A DNA stretch of 64,000 bases from an uncultured Pirellulaceae bacterium (GTDB lineage Bacteria > Planctomycetota > Planctomycetia > Pirellulales > Pirellulaceae). Below are positions 1 through 8,529 of the stretch, in pieces; within the stretch, counting starts at the first letter, position 1, and each line of letters begins with the position of its first letter. A program made the position numbers and the translations under genes. Under the pieces are notes generated by a model. That model was not told the origin of the DNA, did not search any database, and was given only the letters and a program-made list of their open reading frames with translations. The stretch covers positions 62,001 through 126,000 of the forward strand of contig CAJQPP010000050.1 in the NCBI GenBank assembly GCA_905480235.1, read 5' to 3'.

Positions 1-2407
1 GATGGCAACCTTGGCGCGAAAGATCGAGGAACGCGGCGGGCGTTGCTACCTGGTGACCAATGACAAAGATTGTCGCCAGCTGATTACGGGGCGAGTCAAG
101 CTTTTCAATATTCGCAAAAATCGAGTCTACGATGAAACCTCCCTCATGAATGACTGGGGGATTCGTCCCAACCAAGTGGTCGATTTTCAGGCCATGGTGG
201 GAGACTCTGCAGACAACGTCCCTGGGTTGCCCTCGGTGGGACCAAAGACAGCTCAAAAATACTTGGATCAATTTGGCTCGTTAGACGGACTACTTAGCGG
301 TGTTGAGCAGCTGAAAAGTAAGAAGCAGCAAGAAAAAATCCGGGCCAATGTTGAATTGGCTTGGTTGAGCAGGGATTTAGTGCGTTTGGATAATCAGGTG
401 CCGATGGAGATCGATTGGGAAAGCGCGCGGATTGGCAACATCGATGTTCAGGCAGCCGTTGACCTGTGTGATCAGTTCGGTTTCCGTTCACTGGCCAAAC
501 GCATTGGCGAAATGCCGATTGCCCAGGCCCCCGATATCTGGGAAACCGATTATCGCTTGGTTGCGGATTTAGAGGAACTCGCTGAATTGGTCCGTCAATT
601 GGAGCAAACGTCACGCTTTGCGATCGATACCGAGACCACATCTACCAAGCCCCGAGAAGCGGAGCTGGTGGGTTTTTCTGTCGCTTGGGGGGTTGGCCAA
701 GCAGCCTACGTTCCGGTCATGGCCCCCGAGGGTCAGGTTTGCCTCGATAGAGAAGAGGCGCTGCGTTTGCTGCGGCCACTGCTCGAAAATTCATCGATCG
801 AGAAAATCGGCCAGAACCTGAAATATGACATGATCGTGCTACGGCAATTGGATATCGAGTTGCAGGGACCAATTTTCGATACGATGGTCGCGGATTATTT
901 ATTGGATGCCGGCCAAAGAAATCATGGCATTGACGACTTGGCGCGTCGTTACCTGAACCACCGCACGATCAAAATCAAGGAGTTGATCGGGACGGGCAAA
1001 AACCAGCGAAAAATGAACGATGTGGATGTTGAATTGGTGGCTCGATACGCGGCCGAAGACGCTGACATTCCCTTTCGTTTGTATGAAATTCTGCGAGATC
1101 GATTAGAAAAAGCCAAGTTGCTGGATCTTTTTCACGATGTGGAAATGCCTTTGGTACGGGTCTTGGCAGAAATGGAATTCAATGGCATTCGTTTGGACGT
1201 GGCGGTGCTGAAAAAATTGAGCGGTCAATTTTCGGAGGCAATTACGCAACTGCGGGCTGAAATTTATCAAATCGCGGGGGAGGAATTTAATATCGACTCG
1301 CCGCAGCAATTGGCGGGCGTGCTGTTTGATAAACTGGAATTGCCGGTCGTCAAAAAAACCGCCACCGGTCGTAGCACTGCGGTGGACGTTTTGGAAACAC
1401 TTGCTGAACAACACGAACTCCCGCAAAAAATTATTGGCTATCGGCAATTTGCGAAACTGAGAAGTACCTATACCGACGCTCTGTTGTCGCTGATCAATCC
1501 AAAAACGGAGCGTGTGCATACGTCATTCATGCAGGATGTTGCCGCCACGGGCCGATTGAGCTCCCAAGATCCCAATCTGCAAAATATTCCGATTCGAACC
1601 GATGCAGGTCGACAAATCCGTGAGGCTTTCGTTGCTGACCCAAAAAGTTGGACGCTTCTTTCAGCCGATTATTCCCAAATCGAATTGAGAATGCTGGCGC
1701 ATTTCACGCAAGATCAGAATCTTTTGAGTTCATTTACATCCGGCCATGATATCCATGCGGCTGTTGCGGCCGAGATTCACGATGTCGATCTCAGTGCGGT
1801 TACGAAAGAAATGCGTCGAGCCGCCAAGGCTGTCAACTTTGGGATTATCTACGGGCAAACTCCTTTTGGACTTGGTAAGGCCATTGGGGTTAGCAAAGAG
1901 GAGGCCAGTGAATTTATTGATAATTACTTCGCTCGTTACCCAAGTGTTCGCGAATTTACAGATGGTATTCTCGCAACGGCCCACCGCGACGGTCATGTGA
2001 CGACCATACTGGGTCGTCGACGTCGTATCGAAGGTGTACGAAACCCAGAAAATATAAAAAATCATCGTTTTTTGACCTTTCCGGAACGGACCGCTATCAA
2101 CACGGTCATTCAGGGGTCTGCAGCCGATTTAATCAAGCTGGCGATGCTGAAAGTCCACCGGGAAATTGAGACTAGTCAGCTGCCAATGCGGTTGTTGTTG
2201 CAAATTCATGATGAACTGGTGTTTGAATTTGATCCTCAACAGCAAGACAGGGTGCTCCCACTGGTGAGCAACTGTATGACATCTGCGGTAGCATTGCAGG
2301 TGCCCATTCAGGTGGATATGGAAATGGGAGATTGTTGGGGTGGGACCCAACCAATTGATTTTGTCGCAAATCCTGATAAGAAATTGGATAATTCGACGCA
2401 GGCATAA
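1..2407 (+). CDS. polA: DNA polymerase I, 5' end outside window
   Basis: Repair and Okazaki-fragment polymerase. The window opens inside the N-terminal 5'-3' exonuclease domain: the first residues align with about residue 95 of E. coli Pol I, so the Met at base 2 is internal and not a start. 801 residues are present. The flap-nuclease part includes the helix-hairpin-helix region near GDSADNVPG. The 3'-5' exonuclease domain keeps DTET, NLKYD and YAAEDAD, so proofreading looks intact, unlike in many bacterial PolA proteins. The polymerase domain has motif A (SADYSQIELR), motif B (RRAAKAVNFGIIYG) and motif C (IHDELVFE). It is the first gene of a co-directional run with coaE, rho, ribH, nusB and ftsY. 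Identity is certain; only the N-terminus is missing. Confidence 0.97.
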   Translation, partial: MATLARKIEERGGRCYLVTNDKDCRQLITGRVKLFNIRKNRVYDETSLMNDWGIRPNQVVDFQAMVGDSADNVPGLPSVGPKTAQKYLDQFGSLDGLLSGVEQLKSKKQQEKIRANVELAWLSRDLVRLDNQVPMEIDWESARIGNIDVQAAVDLCDQFGFRSLAKRIGEMPIAQAPDIWETDYRLVADLEELAELVRQLEQTSRFAIDTETTSTKPREAELVGFSVAWGVGQAAYVPVMAPEGQVCLDREEALRLLRPLLENSSIEKIGQNLKYDMIVLRQLDIELQGPIFDTMVADYLLDAGQRNHGIDDLARRYLNHRTIKIKELIGTGKNQRKMNDVDVELVARYAAEDADIPFRLYEILRDRLEKAKLLDLFHDVEMPLVRVLAEMEFNGIRLDVAVLKKLSGQFSEAITQLRAEIYQIAGEEFNIDSPQQLAGVLFDKLELPVVKKTATGRSTAVDVLETLAEQHELPQKIIGYRQFAKLRSTYTDALLSLINPKTERVHTSFMQDVAATGRLSSQDPNLQNIPIRTDAGRQIREAFVADPKSWTLLSADYSQIELRMLAHFTQDQNLLSSFTSGHDIHAAVAAEIHDVDLSAVTKEMRRAAKAVNFGIIYGQTPFGLGKAIGVSKEEASEFIDNYFARYPSVREFTDGILATAHRDGHVTTILGRRRRIEGVRNPENIKNHRFLTFPERTAINTVIQGSAADLIKLAMLKVHREIETSQLPMRLLLQIHDELVFEFDPQQQDRVLPLVSNCMTSAVALQVPIQVDMEMGDCWGGTQPIDFVANPDKKLDNSTQA

Positions 2408-2577
2408 TATCCTGTAATCGGGTAGAGTCTTGCTTAGCGAGCTTTTCGTAACCGCTTTTCACGAATCCCAGCGAAGTCAGCAATGTCTTGAGGGATTTTG
2501 CTAAGATCGACGCGCCTCCCAGGTTGCCGTCAAACGTAAGTTTTGAGACCAGAAAAGAACCTCTTACTGGAAACAAA

Positions 2578-3180
2578 ATGATTGTCATTGGCGTCGTCGG
2601 CGGAATCGCGAGTGGCAAAAGTTTTGTGACTCAACAACTCAAGTCACATGGTGCGGTGGTATTGGATGCCGATCGTATCGGGCACGAAGTTCTGTTACGG
2701 GATTCGGTAAAGCAAGCATTGCGGGATGAATGGGGGAATGCTGTTTTTGACATTGCTGGTGAAGTAGATCGAAGGCGATTGGCGGAGATTGTTTTTGATC
2801 CGAATCAGCCCCAGCAACTGAAAAAGCTCGAGCAAATCACCCACCCGATAATTGCGGCACAGCTACAACAGGAAATTGATCGTTTGGCAACTTCGGAGGG
2901 CGTGGATGTTCTCGTTTTAGACGCCCCGATCATGGTAAAAGCCGGTTGGCATGTGTTGTGTGATTTGATTGTGTTTGTCGAGGCATCGCTGGAACAGCGA
3001 TTAGCTCGCGTGGTTGAACGCGGTTGGAGTGAGGAGATGCTTCACAATCGGGAGGCTATGCAGGCAGGTATCGATCATAAACGTCAGATTAGTAAGCACT
3101 TGATCGAGAATAACGGTACGCTAGAGGACGCGATTCAACAGGTAAATGAACTTTGGGATCACATTCAAGCCATCCGCTAA
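2578..3180 (+). CDS. coaE: Dephospho-CoA kinase
   Basis: Catalyses the last step of coenzyme A synthesis, ATP-dependent phosphorylation of dephospho-CoA. 200 aa from the chosen ATG. The P-loop GGIASGKS sits at residues 8-15, where it belongs in this family, and is followed by the DADRIGHEVL substrate motif. An upstream in-frame ATG at 2488 would put 30 unrelated residues before the P-loop, so 2578 is preferred; it has a weak GGA about 6 nt upstream. The gene lies 170 bp after polA. The same window also carries coaD, the preceding step, about 18 kb away and not in the same operon. Confidence 0.92.
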   Translation: MIVIGVVGGIASGKSFVTQQLKSHGAVVLDADRIGHEVLLRDSVKQALRDEWGNAVFDIAGEVDRRRLAEIVFDPNQPQQLKKLEQITHPIIAAQLQQEIDRLATSEGVDVLVLDAPIMVKAGWHVLCDLIVFVEASLEQRLARVVERGWSEEMLHNREAMQAGIDHKRQISKHLIENNGTLEDAIQQVNELWDHIQAIR

Positions 3181-3304
3181 TTTAAGCATTCGAATTCAGT
3201 AGTTAGATAATTCAGTTTTCCTGGCCTGGGAATAACTGTTACCCCCAACCCACCTTTTTAAACATAAGCCCGTTCCTTCTTTTCAAAAACGCGGGAGTAA
3301 ACGA

Positions 3305-4804
3305 ATGGATAAGCCGAGAGATTTTCGTGGTGGTAAATCGCGAGGGCCGCAGCGCGGTCCGAGGCGCCCAAGCAGCCGCCGGCCCAGGCAACAGGGCTAC
3401 GAATCTAACCGGCAGATTGACCAACGAATCCAGCAACTGGAATCGGGCGGGGATCCGCTTTCATTGGCTGAGCAAATTGCACACCAATACGATTTTGATG
3501 CGGTGCATGATACGCAAGAATTCGACCAAACGGATCGCACAAACATCACCCGTCTGCAAAGAATGCCGCTTGAAAAGTTGATCGAAGCTGCACGGACAGA
3601 GGGCGTGGTGGAGCCGGACTCCAAATCACGTAGCGAATTGGTCGTGGATGTGATCAAAATTCGCTTGCGGGAAAACGGCATGATGTTTGGAGAGGGAACT
3701 CTTGAAATATTGCCAGATGGATACGGTTTTTTGCGTAGCAACGATCATAACTACGGTGTATGCATGGATGATATCTATGTTTCACCGAGTCAAATTCGAA
3801 AGTTCAATTTACGCACGGGCTCATTGGTTCGCGGTCAAATTCGGCCGCCCAAGGGTTCGGAGAAATACTTTGCTTTATTGCGCATCGCGGCAGTCAATGA
3901 TGGCGAGCCCGGGGACGCTTCGCGGAAAGCGGGTTTCGACGAATTGACTCCACTGCACCCCAGTGAACGAGTGGTGATGGAAGCTGAGCAGAATGAAATG
4001 TCCACGCGTGTCGTGGACATGTTGGCGCCGATTGGGTTCGGGCAACGAGGTCTGATCGTCAGCCCACCGCGGGCAGGGAAAACGATGCTAATGCAGTCGA
4101 TGGCCCGATCGGTATTGAAAAATCACCCAGAGGCTTATGTGGTTATCCTGTTGGTTGACGAACGGCCTGAGGAAGTCACAGATATGGAGCGGGAGATCAA
4201 AGGCGAACGCTGCGAAGTCATTAGCTCGACCTTTGACGAAAAACCAAGTCGCCACATTCAGGTTGCTGAAATGGTGTTGGAAAAATCCAAACGCCTGGTC
4301 GAGGGAGGTCGCGACGTTGTGATCTTTTTGGATTCCATCACGCGGTTGGGACGAGCTTGGAATCAAGAGTGCCCGCAATCAGGGAAGACACTCTCTGGCG
4401 GATTGGACGCCAATGCGATGCAGAAGCCGAAAGCCTTTTTTGGCTCAGCCCGAAAGGTTGAGGAGGGGGGCTCGTTGACGATTATCGCCACGGCTTTGAT
4501 CGATACCGGAAGCAAGATGGATGACGTGATCTTTGAAGAATTCAAAGGCACCGGCAATTTGGAAATTGTTCTTGATCGCTCTCTGGTGGAACGTCGGATT
4601 TGGCCGGCCATCGACATCAACCAGAGCGGCACGCGGCGCGAAGAAAAGTTGATGGATCCGGAAGAATTTGAACGAGTCTGCATGTTGCGACGAGTGTTGT
4701 CAGAAATGAATCCTCCCGATGCGATGGAGCTGTTGACATCCAAGTTGCGTAAGGCGAAAACCAACGCTGAATTCCTCATGGGACTGCAACCGGGCAAATT
4801 GTAA
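3305..4804 (+). CDS. rho: Transcription termination factor Rho
   Basis: Hexameric RNA-dependent ATPase that ends transcription. 499 aa, longer than the E. coli protein because of an N-terminal extension rich in Arg, Gly and Pro (about residues 1-60), a feature of Rho in several high-GC and planctomycete-type lineages and probably an extra RNA contact. After it come the Rho N-domain, the OB-fold RNA-binding domain (GYGFLRS region) and the ATPase with Walker A PPRAGKT and Walker [11 protein letters not shown]. The start is supported by GGGAG 8 nt upstream of the ATG. It sits between coaE and ribH on the same strand, 124 bp after coaE. Confidence 0.97.
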   Translation: MDKPRDFRGGKSRGPQRGPRRPSSRRPRQQGYESNRQIDQRIQQLESGGDPLSLAEQIAHQYDFDAVHDTQEFDQTDRTNITRLQRMPLEKLIEAARTEGVVEPDSKSRSELVVDVIKIRLRENGMMFGEGTLEILPDGYGFLRSNDHNYGVCMDDIYVSPSQIRKFNLRTGSLVRGQIRPPKGSEKYFALLRIAAVNDGEPGDASRKAGFDELTPLHPSERVVMEAEQNEMSTRVVDMLAPIGFGQRGLIVSPPRAGKTMLMQSMARSVLKNHPEAYVVILLVDERPEEVTDMEREIKGERCEVISSTFDEKPSRHIQVAEMVLEKSKRLVEGGRDVVIFLDSITRLGRAWNQECPQSGKTLSGGLDANAMQKPKAFFGSARKVEEGGSLTIIATALIDTGSKMDDVIFEEFKGTGNLEIVLDRSLVERRIWPAIDINQSGTRREEKLMDPEEFERVCMLRRVLSEMNPPDAMELLTSKLRKAKTNAEFLMGLQPGKL

Positions 4805-4901
4805 AAAGATTGACTGAAACGCGACTGGAACGAGCCGCGCGGACGGAATCCTAGACGCATTCCCACCACTCCCCCATTTCCCCTTTTGCAAGGCCGGTCC
4901 G

Positions 4902-5384
4902 TTGATTAATGAAATCAAGCCGTCAACTAAAGCGGCAGATTATGCTGGAAAAAGATTCGCCATCGTGGTGTCCACTTACAATGAAATGGTCACCGGCAAA
5001 TTACTGCAAGGTGCTATCGAGACGTTGCAGAATCACCAGATTGCTGATGAAAGAATTGATGTGCTATGGGTTCCTGGGGCGTGGGAACTGGCTTTGGGTA
5101 CCAAGCAAGCCCTGAACAGCGGCCGATATGCCGGTCTGGTCTGTTTGGGGGCCGTCATTCGCGGCGAAACGACGCACGATCAACACATTAACCGATTCGT
5201 CAGTACGGCCTTGGGCGAAATGTCACTCGAATCGGGGCTGCCCATCGCCTTTGGACTGTTGACCTGTAACTCGTTTGAGCAGGCGCACGCCCGGGCGGGT
5301 GGCAAAGTTGGAAATAAAGGGCATGAGGCCACAATGGCGATGTTGGAAATGATGCACCTATCAGAACAACTCAATCAGATGTAA
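4902..5384 (+). CDS. ribH: 6,7-dimethyl-8-ribityllumazine synthase
   Basis: Penultimate enzyme of riboflavin synthesis; joins the ribityl-diaminouracil intermediate with dihydroxybutanone phosphate. 160 aa, normal for the family. Motifs seen: VSTYNE near the N-terminus, [22 protein letters not shown] carrying the catalytic-loop histidine, and the C-terminal NKGHEA. The only in-frame start upstream of the conserved core is TTG at 4902; the nearby ATG at 4909 is in another frame. Located 97 bp after rho and 111 bp before nusB. The ribH-nusB pairing is common in bacteria. I see no FMN riboswitch structure in the leader. Confidence 0.94.
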   Translation: MINEIKPSTKAADYAGKRFAIVVSTYNEMVTGKLLQGAIETLQNHQIADERIDVLWVPGAWELALGTKQALNSGRYAGLVCLGAVIRGETTHDQHINRFVSTALGEMSLESGLPIAFGLLTCNSFEQAHARAGGKVGNKGHEATMAMLEMMHLSEQLNQM

Positions 5385-5495
5385 AGTTGATTCTAGGTTG
5401 AGGGCGCAGAGGTAGTGCCAGTTTGCGTAAACGCCGACGACACCAGCATTGATTGTTCTTTTTCATTTTCGCGGTTTTTATCTACGGAGTTACTT

Positions 5496-5915
5496 ATGTC
5501 TCGTCGCCGTCGAGCTCGAGAGGTGGTTATGCAACTACTTTACCGTGACGATCTGAATGGCGTCGGCGTTGGCGACGGCAGTTCCGACCAACAATTTCTT
5601 AGCCGGCGGCTGAATCGAAACGCCGGGCTGATTAGCTTTGCCGATACGATTTTGCAAGGTGTTCGGCAAAATCGGGAGTCCATCGACGAAAAACTGGAAT
5701 CCACGACGGTCAACTGGAGTTTGGCTCGCATGGCAGTCACGGACCGAAATGTGATGCGAATCGCTGCTTGGGAGATTTTATTTACCGAGACTCCCCCGCG
5801 GGTAGCTATTAACGAGGCAATTGAGCTGTCGAAACGTTATGGCGATGAGAATTCGTCGCGATTTGTGAATGGGGTGTTGGATAAGTTGATGCAGGAGGCT
5901 CACACCGAATCCTAA
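5496..5915 (+). CDS. nusB: Transcription antitermination protein NusB
   Basis: All-helical RNA-binding protein that with NusE (S10) binds boxA in rRNA leaders. 139 aa from the chosen start. The start at 5496 gives the typical basic N-terminus (SRRRRAREVVMQLLYRDD) and has GGAG 7 nt upstream; an upstream in-frame ATG at 5415 adds 27 residues that do not fit. The C-terminal core shows TPPRVAINEAIELSKRYGDE followed by FVNGVLD, the most conserved NusB segment. The gene follows ribH and precedes ftsY. Confidence 0.93.
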   Translation: MSRRRRAREVVMQLLYRDDLNGVGVGDGSSDQQFLSRRLNRNAGLISFADTILQGVRQNRESIDEKLESTTVNWSLARMAVTDRNVMRIAAWEILFTETPPRVAINEAIELSKRYGDENSSRFVNGVLDKLMQEAHTES

Positions 5916-6085
5916 AGCGGATTTTGAAAGTGTGTGCTCTTTGGCCGTATTCTCGGGCGACTTGGTCAGATTCTTCGATTTCATGCCCCACGCGTGCCTT
6001 TCCCGACCCCGGTAAGTCTTGGCGACTAAGCCTCTGGTTCGTTAAGATTCGGATTCCATCATTAAATAGCAGGTGCGAAAGACCC

Positions 6086-7174
6086 ATGGCGATTTGGAAA
6101 TTTGGCAAGAAGAAGAACGACGAGCAATCCGACGAGAAGGCAACCCTTGCATCGCGTGCGGAAGAGGCGGCTGCCGAGGAGGCGGTGGTTGAACCCGCAG
6201 CAACCGAAACAGAATCCACGCCAGTCGCCGATAATGCTGCAGAAAAAAAAGGCGGCTTATTTGGGAGATTTCGCCAGGCTGTTAGCAAGACCGTGGCGGT
6301 GCTCAATACAGATATTCGAGATCTTGTCGGCGTAGAAGGCCGATTGGTCGATGATGATTTTCTGAAAGAGCTGTTTGCCCATCTGGTTAAAACGGACATG
6401 GGCGCGGGGCCCGCGGCATCCATCCGCGATGACGTCGGTGCCGAGCACCGAGCTCGTAAGGTGACCATGGAGCAATTAGCCGATTCGGCTAAGCGGACCA
6501 TTCGCAAAATCATGGCTCAAGAGAGCGCTGAGATTCAATTCGCCACCTCCGGGCCAACCGTGATAATGGTCGTGGGGGTCAACGGATCGGGCAAGACAAC
6601 TTCGATTGCCAAGTTAACCCATCTGTTTAAGCAGCAGGGTAAATCCGTTGTGCTGGGGGCCGGAGATACCTTTCGTGCCGCTGCGGTCGAGCAATTGACA
6701 ATCTGGTCCGAGCGTTTGGGAGCCGAAATCGTGACCGGAAATTCGGGCAGCGATCCGGCATCGGTGGCTTACAAGGCCGTTGACAAGGCGAAGGAGCTCA
6801 ACGCAGATATCTGCATCGTCGATACCGCCGGTCGGTTGCAAACGCAAACTAATTTGATGGACCAACTGACCAAGATCAAACGCGTTATGGCGAAAGTGAT
6901 CGACGATGCCCCGCACGAGGTCTTGTTGGTTTTGGACGCCACCGCCGGTCAGAATGCCATCAGTCAGGCCAAAGGATTTTCCGAAGCCGCCGATTGTACG
7001 GGTATCGTCCTTGCCAAATTGGATGGCACCGCCAAGGGGGGGGTCGCCATCCCCATCCGTCAGGAATTCGGCCTCCCCGTCAAATTTATTGGGCTAGGGG
7101 AAACGCCTGATGCTTTCGCTCAATTCGATGTCGACCACTACGTTGATGCCCTGTTTGACCTCGCCAAGGAATAA
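6086..7174 (+). CDS. ftsY: Signal recognition particle receptor FtsY
   Basis: SRP receptor GTPase that docks ribosome-nascent chains at the membrane. 362 aa from ATG 6086. Residues 1-55 form a short acidic Ala/Glu-rich A-domain, followed by the N domain (GLFGRFRQAVSKT). The G domain has GVNGSGKTT (164-172), GDTFRAAAVEQL, DTAGR (246-250) and AKLDGTAKGG (310-319). An in-frame ATG at 5924 would add 54 residues lacking family character and is rejected. The P-II gene follows after 8 bp, so the two are probably cotranscribed. Confidence 0.95.
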   Translation: MAIWKFGKKKNDEQSDEKATLASRAEEAAAEEAVVEPAATETESTPVADNAAEKKGGLFGRFRQAVSKTVAVLNTDIRDLVGVEGRLVDDDFLKELFAHLVKTDMGAGPAASIRDDVGAEHRARKVTMEQLADSAKRTIRKIMAQESAEIQFATSGPTVIMVVGVNGSGKTTSIAKLTHLFKQQGKSVVLGAGDTFRAAAVEQLTIWSERLGAEIVTGNSGSDPASVAYKAVDKAKELNADICIVDTAGRLQTQTNLMDQLTKIKRVMAKVIDDAPHEVLLVLDATAGQNAISQAKGFSEAADCTGIVLAKLDGTAKGGVAIPIRQEFGLPVKFIGLGETPDAFAQFDVDHYVDALFDLAKE

Positions 7175-7182
7175 GACGACCA

Positions 7183-7530
7183 ATGAAACTGATCATTGCA
7201 ATTATCCAGCCGCATATGCTCGAATCTGTCAAAGCGGCGCTCTCGGAAGTTGAGGTGTTCCGCCTTACGATCATGGATTGCCAAGGCTTTGGTCGGCAAC
7301 ATGGAAAAACGGAACTTTATAATGCGGATGAATTTCTGGCGAATCTAAGACGCAAGGTGCAATTGCAAATCGCCGTCAATGAGGAGTTTGTTGAACCCAC
7401 GATTGCCGCGATAAAAAAGGGCGGCCGCAGTGGCGATGAAGGAGACATCGGAGACGGTAAAATTTTCGTCTTGCCACTCGATGATTGTATTCGGATTCGG
7501 ACCGGTGAACGGGGACCGGAAGCGATTTAA
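7183..7530 (+). CDS. Atypical P-II family signal protein
   Basis: 115-aa member of the GlnB/GlnK P-II family, trimeric sensors of ATP/ADP and 2-oxoglutarate. The N-terminal strand (MKLIIAIIQP), T-loop GFGRQHGKTELY, IGDGKIFV and the C-terminal RIRTGE ATP contact are all visible. An ungapped alignment to E. coli GlnB from memory puts Phe at position 51, where GlnB has the uridylylated Tyr51; Tyr46 is kept. The B-loop before IGDGK carries about three extra residues and is acidic and Gly-rich. No amtB, glnA or glnD is in view. It follows ftsY by 8 bp. The family call is firm. The partner and signal are unknown, so I give no glnB symbol. Confidence 0.87.
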   Translation: MKLIIAIIQPHMLESVKAALSEVEVFRLTIMDCQGFGRQHGKTELYNADEFLANLRRKVQLQIAVNEEFVEPTIAAIKKGGRSGDEGDIGDGKIFVLPLDDCIRIRTGERGPEAI

Positions 7531-7578
7531 TTGAGGTGCGGTGGGAACTTGCCGGCTTGATTGGCTTTGCAGGCCCCT

Positions 7579-8511
7579 TTAAAAATTTTGCCCCAAGCCT
7601 TTCGTTAACGCCATAAATGCCGATTCCAGGTTGACTTCCTCTTCGTTAAAGCGGGTGATACGAAAGCCGGCTTCTACTAACTGGGTCGGTATATCGAAGT
7701 ATTCTTTGACGCCCTCCTGCAGGGTGACGACCAAGAATCCGTCGCCCTGGGTGACCGTTTCCACCGCCTCCATTGATTCGAGTGTTTGAGCTGCCTGGTC
7801 CTCTTTTTCGGCGATGCCAATTTGTAACACCATACGTTGCCGCACTTGCTGCATGACTTCGCTGACTTCTGCCGAAACGCTCATAACTCCCCGATCAATG
7901 ACGCCGACCTTGTTACATATATCGGCTAGCTCGGGCAGGATGTGACTGGAGACGACAATGGTCTTTCCCATCTGCCCCAGTCGTCTAAGGAGGTTCCGCA
8001 TTTCGATTCGTGCTCTGGGATCCAAACCACTGAGCGGTTCATCGAGCAGCAGCACTTGGGGGTCATGTAACAAAACGCGGGCCAAACCGAGGCGTTGCGT
8101 TTGTCCACGGGAAAGCGTATTGGCGAAGGCATCTCGTTTAAAGTCGAGATCGACAGTGTTCAGCATTTCATCACAGCGTTTCCGTCTGGCGGTGCCCGTG
8201 ATGCGATAAGCGGCTGCAAAAAACTCCAAGTACTCAATGACTTTCATGTCGTCGTAGACGCCGAAAAAATCGGGCATGTAACCGACCAGTCGCCGGATTT
8301 CTTTGGGGTTGTTGTAGATCGAGTGATCACAAACGTAGGCTTCGCCCCAAGTAGGTTCCAGTAAGGTGGCAATGATCCGCATGGTGGTCGTTTTACCAGC
8401 ACCATTGGGACCAATGAAACCGAACAGGTCGCCCTGTTTGAGATCCAGATTGATCGCATTGATAGCGAACATCTCGCCGTACTTCTTTGTCAGGTTTTCA
8501 GTCTTAATCAC
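7579..8511 (-). CDS. ABC transporter ATP-binding protein
   Basis: 310-aa nucleotide-binding subunit of the CcmA/GldA/NatA type. Walker A GPNGAGKT (34-41), signature LSRGQ (133-137), Walker B LLLDEP (154-159) and switch His in SSH (190) are all intact. At the Q-loop the usual GYLPQ reads GYMPD, so the Gln is replaced by Asp. Residues after about 220 form a C-terminal regulatory-type domain. No ABC-2 permease is adjacent. The gene lies 18 bp downstream of the two-TM protein at 8530-10701, on the same strand, and is probably its partner. Substrate unknown. Confidence 0.9.
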   Translation of the reverse strand: MIKTENLTKKYGEMFAINAINLDLKQGDLFGFIGPNGAGKTTTMRIIATLLEPTWGEAYVCDHSIYNNPKEIRRLVGYMPDFFGVYDDMKVIEYLEFFAAAYRITGTARRKRCDEMLNTVDLDFKRDAFANTLSRGQTQRLGLARVLLHDPQVLLLDEPLSGLDPRARIEMRNLLRRLGQMGKTIVVSSHILPELADICNKVGVIDRGVMSVSAEVSEVMQQVRQRMVLQIGIAEKEDQAAQTLESMEAVETVTQGDGFLVVTLQEGVKEYFDIPTQLVEAGFRITRFNEEEVNLESAFMALTKGLGQNF

Positions 8512-8529
8512 TGCGCTTGGCCTTTAGAT

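Noticed and set aside
5924-6085. N-terminal extension of FtsY
   Set aside because: 54 residues with no FtsY character; the ATG at 6086 begins a typical A-domain.
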